The notes under the pieces are model-generated. The model had not been told where the DNA came from. It worked only from the letters and a program-made list of their open reading frames with translations, and did not search any database. Of a DNA stretch of 17,303 bases, positions 14,580-17,303 are shown in pieces (position 1 is the first letter of the stretch; each line of letters opens with the position of its first letter). The DNA comes from CAYJFX01 sp964370315. Its GTDB lineage: Bacteria; Spirochaetota; Spirochaetia; Treponematales; Treponemataceae. The stretch lies in contig CAYJIS010000042.1 of assembly GCA_964370315.1 (NCBI GenBank), forward strand, positions 1 through 17,303, in the 5' to 3' direction. The position numbers and the translations under genes are program-made.

Positions 14580-15206
14580 ATGAAAGGTCTGATTGCAAAA
14601 AAAGAGGGTATGACCCAGGTATTTGATGAAGACGGAAACCTTACACCGGTAACCGTGATCCGTGTCGAGCCAAATACTGTGGTAGCCCTAAAGTCAAAAG
14701 AAACAGCTGGATACAACGCTGTGGTTCTTGGTTTTGAAGAATTAAAAGAATCTAAAGTGTCTAAACCGTATTCAGGTCAGTTTGCTGAAGGTGTTACACC
14801 TAAAAAGCGTCTTAAAGAATTTCGCGATTTTGATGGCGAAGTTACTGTAGGCGACAAAGTTGGTTTAGAGCTTTTCGAAGACATTCGTTATGTTGATGTA
14901 ACAGCTATGTCGAAGGGTAAAGGTTTTCAAGGTGTTATGAAGCGTTGGGGATTTCATGGTGGTCGTGCTACTCATGGTTCTAAGTTTCATCGCGAAGCAG
15001 GTTCAACAGGTATGTGTACCTCACCTAGCCGAACATTCAAAAATGTTAAAATGCCCGGAAGAATGGGGTTTGAAAAAACAACAGTTCAGAATTTAAAAGT
15101 AATTAAAGTTGATTCTGACCTTGGTGTAGTGATGGTTCGTGGGTCTGTGCCCGGGAATAGAAATTGTACGCTGATTATCAAGTCTGCCGTAAAAAAAGAA
15201 TTCTAA
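14580..15206 (+). CDS. rplC: 50S ribosomal protein L3
   Basis: 208 residues. ATG 14580 with AGGAG 9 nt upstream. Begins MKGLIAKKEGMTQVFDEDGN, the standard L3 start, and contains SKGKGFQGVMKRWGFHGGRATHGS and the long loop GSTGMCTSPSRTFKNVKMPGRMG that reaches toward the peptidyl-transferase centre. The Gln that PrmB methylates in E. coli L3 (GSIGQ) is Met here. Operon neighbour of rpsJ and rplD. Confidence 0.97.
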   Translation: MKGLIAKKEGMTQVFDEDGNLTPVTVIRVEPNTVVALKSKETAGYNAVVLGFEELKESKVSKPYSGQFAEGVTPKKRLKEFRDFDGEVTVGDKVGLELFEDIRYVDVTAMSKGKGFQGVMKRWGFHGGRATHGSKFHREAGSTGMCTSPSRTFKNVKMPGRMGFEKTTVQNLKVIKVDSDLGVVMVRGSVPGNRNCTLIIKSAVKKEF

Positions 15207-15221
15207 TCGAAGGAAGGCATT

Positions 15222-15854
15222 ATGGAAAAGAAAGTCTATTCGGTCGATGGTAAAGAATTAAGGACAATTAATCTTGATGATAAAGTGTTCGGTCTTCCGA
15301 TAAATGAAGATGTTATTTACTACGCCATAAATAATGAATTAGCAAATAAACGATTAGGAACAGCTTGTACAAAGGATCGTTCCGAAGTTAACGGTAGTAA
15401 TGCGAAGCCTTATAGGCAAAAAGGTACTGGTCGTGCTAGACGAGGTGATAAAAAATCTCCTTTGTTACGTGGCGGCGGTGTTATTTTTGGGCCTAAACCT
15501 AGGGATTTTAGCTATACTATTCCGAAGAAAGTTAAAAGGCTAGCAATGAAGTCAATTCTTAGCTTGAAAGCTCAAGATGAAAGACTAACAATTATTGAAG
15601 ATTTTACAGTTGAAAGTGGTAAAACAAAAGATATTTTATCTATCATTAAAAACTTCGCTCAAAATGAGAGAACAGTTATTGTAATGAAAGATGATGATCC
15701 AATGTTAAAAAGAGCTGCTAAAAATATACCAACTCTTTCGTACTTATCATATAAGAGATTGAGAGCTCATGATCTTTTTTATGGGCGAAAAGTTTTGATG
15801 CTAGAAACAGCTGCCAAAAATCTTTCTGATTTTTATAATGAGGGGGCTGAATAA
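15222..15854 (+). CDS. rplD: 50S ribosomal protein L4
   Basis: 210 residues. ATG 15222 with AAGGAAGG upstream. The tunnel-lining loop is clear: KPYRQKGTGRARRGDKKSPL then RGGGVIFGPKPRDFSY. In E. coli L4 also represses the S10 operon through its leader; whether this homologue acts on the tuf leader or the rpsJ-rplC spacer is unknown. The stop codon overlaps the rplW start by one base. Confidence 0.97.
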   Translation: MEKKVYSVDGKELRTINLDDKVFGLPINEDVIYYAINNELANKRLGTACTKDRSEVNGSNAKPYRQKGTGRARRGDKKSPLLRGGGVIFGPKPRDFSYTIPKKVKRLAMKSILSLKAQDERLTIIEDFTVESGKTKDILSIIKNFAQNERTVIVMKDDDPMLKRAAKNIPTLSYLSYKRLRAHDLFYGRKVLMLETAAKNLSDFYNEGAE

Positions 15855-16138
15855 TGATGTACGAAGACGTTCTTATTGCGCCTATATCATCTGAAAAGGC
15901 AACAATGTTAAGAGAGGAAGGGAAGTATGTTTTTAAGGTACACCCTGATGCAAACAAGTTTATGATTAAAGAGGCTGTTAGAAGACTTTTTAATGTTAAA
16001 GTTGAGGATTGTACAACTCTCAATGTGTATGGAAAGATGAAGCGAGTTCGTTATAGAGCTGGCAGAACTTCCAGTTGGAAAAAAGCAATCGTCAAGCTTG
16101 CGCCTGGCGAAACTATTAAGGTGTTCGAGGGCGTGTAG
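15854..16138 (+). CDS. rplW: 50S ribosomal protein L23
   Basis: 94 residues from ATG 15854, which overlaps the last base of the rplD stop; a second ATG at 15857 is possible. AGGGGG at 15841-15846 serves both. Recognised by the start DVLIAPISSEKAT and by YVFKVHPDANKFMIKEAVRRLFNVKV, with the basic extended loop KMKRVRYRAGRTSSWKKAIV. L23 lies at the tunnel exit and docks signal recognition particle and trigger factor. Confidence 0.96.
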   Translation: MMYEDVLIAPISSEKATMLREEGKYVFKVHPDANKFMIKEAVRRLFNVKVEDCTTLNVYGKMKRVRYRAGRTSSWKKAIVKLAPGETIKVFEGV

Positions 16139-16169
16139 CTCTTAGGCAGTGTAAAGGGGAAGTCAAAAA

Positions 16170-16994
16170 ATGGCTCTTAAAGTATATAAACCGGTTACAG
16201 CCGGAACACGAACACGTATAGATCTAGTAAGAAGTGATATTACTACTGATAAGCCAGAAAAAAGCTTAACATCTGGTAAGAGTCGCAACGGTGGACGTGG
16301 TGCCAAAGGTCGAATTTCTGTTCGACACAAAGGTGGCGGTCATAAAAGAAGATATCGAGAAATCGATTTTCGTCGTGACAAACACGGAGTTCCAGGGACT
16401 GTACGTACAATTGAATATGATCCAAACAGAAGTGCAAGTATTGCATTGGTGTTTTATGCAGATGGTGAAAAACGCTATATAATTGCTCCTAGAGGCTTAG
16501 AAGTTGGTCAAAAGATTTTATCTGGACCTTCAGCTACTCCAACTGTGGGTAATGCCCTTCCTTTGGAAGTGATTCCTATTGGTTTTACTGTTCATAATAT
16601 TGAATTAACATTAGGACGTGGTGGACAGTTAGCTCGTTCTGCTGGAACAAGTGCTCTTGTTGCTGCAAAAGAAGGCGACTATGTAACAATTCGTCTTCCA
16701 TCAGGTGAAGTTAGACGCATACATAAAAAATGTTATGCTACAATTGGTACTGTTGGAAATGAGGACCACATGAATACTCAGCTTGGTAAAGCTGGTCGAA
16801 ACAGATGGCGCGGTGTTCGTCCTTCTGTACGTGGTATGGCTATGAACCCTGTAGATCACCCACTTGGTGGTGGTGAAGGTGCTGGTAAAGGACGTAACCC
16901 TGTTACTCCTTGGGGTCAACCTTGTCGGGGATACAAAACTCGTAAAAAGCGAAAAGTGTCTAGCAATTTTATTGTTACACGTCGCAAGAAGTAG
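16170..16994 (+). CDS. rplB: 50S ribosomal protein L2
   Basis: 274 residues. ATG 16170 behind AAGGGGA. Begins MALKVYKPVTAGTRTR; contains HKGGGHKRRYREIDFRR and the family signature MNPVDHPLGGGEG, which carries the conserved His next to the peptidyl-transferase centre, then TPWGQPCRGYKTRKKRK. Needed for subunit association and peptide-bond formation. A 31-bp spacer separates it from rplW. Confidence 0.98.
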   Translation: MALKVYKPVTAGTRTRIDLVRSDITTDKPEKSLTSGKSRNGGRGAKGRISVRHKGGGHKRRYREIDFRRDKHGVPGTVRTIEYDPNRSASIALVFYADGEKRYIIAPRGLEVGQKILSGPSATPTVGNALPLEVIPIGFTVHNIELTLGRGGQLARSAGTSALVAAKEGDYVTIRLPSGEVRRIHKKCYATIGTVGNEDHMNTQLGKAGRNRWRGVRPSVRGMAMNPVDHPLGGGEGAGKGRNPVTPWGQPCRGYKTRKKRKVSSNFIVTRRKK

Positions 16995-17008
16995 TATAGG
17001 AGATAGTT

Positions 17009-17287
17009 GTGTCAAGATCTGTTAAAAAAGGACCTTTCATTGAAAAGAGCCTTTACAAAAAGGTTTTAGAAATGAATAAGGCGACGGACAGAAAGATGAT
17101 TAAAACATACTCTCGCTGTTCGACAATTATTCCTGAAATGGTAGGAAATACTATTTCAGTGTATAACGGCAAGTCATGGGTGCCTGTGTATATTACAGAA
17201 AACCTCGTTGGGCATAAGCTCGGTGAGTTTTCACCTACACGCTCATTCCGCGGTCATGCCGGCTCAGATAAAAAGTCTGGTAGATAG
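17009..17287 (+). CDS. rpsS: 30S ribosomal protein S19
   Basis: 92 residues starting at GTG 17009 with AGGAGA at about 16998-17003; the usual N-terminus (M)SRSVKKGPFIEKSL fixes the start. The signature HKLGEFSPTRSFRGHAG is present near the C-terminus. S19 sits in the 30S head. Gene order matches the standard S10 operon. Confidence 0.97.
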   Translation: MSRSVKKGPFIEKSLYKKVLEMNKATDRKMIKTYSRCSTIIPEMVGNTISVYNGKSWVPVYITENLVGHKLGEFSPTRSFRGHAGSDKKSGR

Positions 17288-17295
17288 GTGGATAT

Positions 17296-17303
17296 ATGGC
17301 TGA
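17296..17303 (+). CDS. rplV: Start of the next S10-operon gene, probably ribosomal protein L22 (cut by window)
   Basis: ATG at 17296 follows a GGTGG ribosome site 8 bp after rpsS; only ATG GCT and two more bases are visible. Identity is inferred from conserved operon order, not from sequence. Confidence 0.55.

Noticed and set aside
1..17303. CRISPR arrays, insertion sequences or prophage genes
   Set aside because: No spaced direct repeats, transposase motifs or target-site duplications were seen; gene content is core metabolism and ribosomal.

Overview
The window looks like chromosomal DNA from an AT-rich, anaerobic spirochaete close to Treponema. The main reason is EF-Tu: its G2-region (RGITINTRHLEY) and C-terminal half (SPFFSGYRPQFYFRTTDITG) read like treponemal EF-Tu, and tuf heads the S10 ribosomal-protein operon (tuf-rpsJ-rplC-rplD-rplW-rplB-rpsS-rplV). 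A ferredoxin of a type common in anaerobes, a class 1B dihydroorotate dehydrogenase (PyrK/PyrD) and the low G+C fit this. The lineage is recalled from family knowledge, not from a search.

Layout. 1-1320 (+): the C-terminal part of a sensor histidine kinase, then a two-cluster ferredoxin-like protein. 1367-3382 (-): a flavin disulfide oxidoreductase gene 6 bp ahead of a CDP-alcohol phosphatidyltransferase gene, under one promoter. 3460-4890/4935 (-): an exported transglutaminase-like protein. 4983-8360 (-): a giant fusion of 2-oxoacid dehydrogenase E1alpha + E1beta + lipoyl domain + beta-ketoacyl-ACP synthase III, ended by a hairpin terminator. 8361-8629: a divergent control region with near-consensus promoters in both directions. 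8630-11295 (+): pyrF-pyrK-pyrD. 11372-12298 (-): a PfkB-family sugar kinase. 12299-12916: back-to-back promoters and a roughly 475-nt, heavily structured leader or RNA gene. 12917-17303 (+): tuf and the start of the S10 operon, with a terminator-like hairpin after tuf and a GC-rich hairpin between rpsJ and rplC.

The most unusual element is the 4983-8360 fusion. It joins the enzyme that makes an acyl-lipoyl intermediate from a branched-chain 2-oxoacid to the enzyme that starts fatty-acid chains from such acyl groups, with no visible E2 acyltransferase core or subunit-binding domain. It may therefore pass the acyl group from lipoyl to the ketosynthase cysteine within one protein, either directly or via CoA. 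A flavin disulfide reductase is encoded 1.6 kb away, but its C-terminal catalytic His is replaced by Tyr, so it is not a standard dihydrolipoamide dehydrogenase. The second candidate novelty is the tuf leader, which holds at least six hairpins and a 13-bp perfect long-range complementarity that would form a pseudoknot, and which matches no RNA family I can recall.
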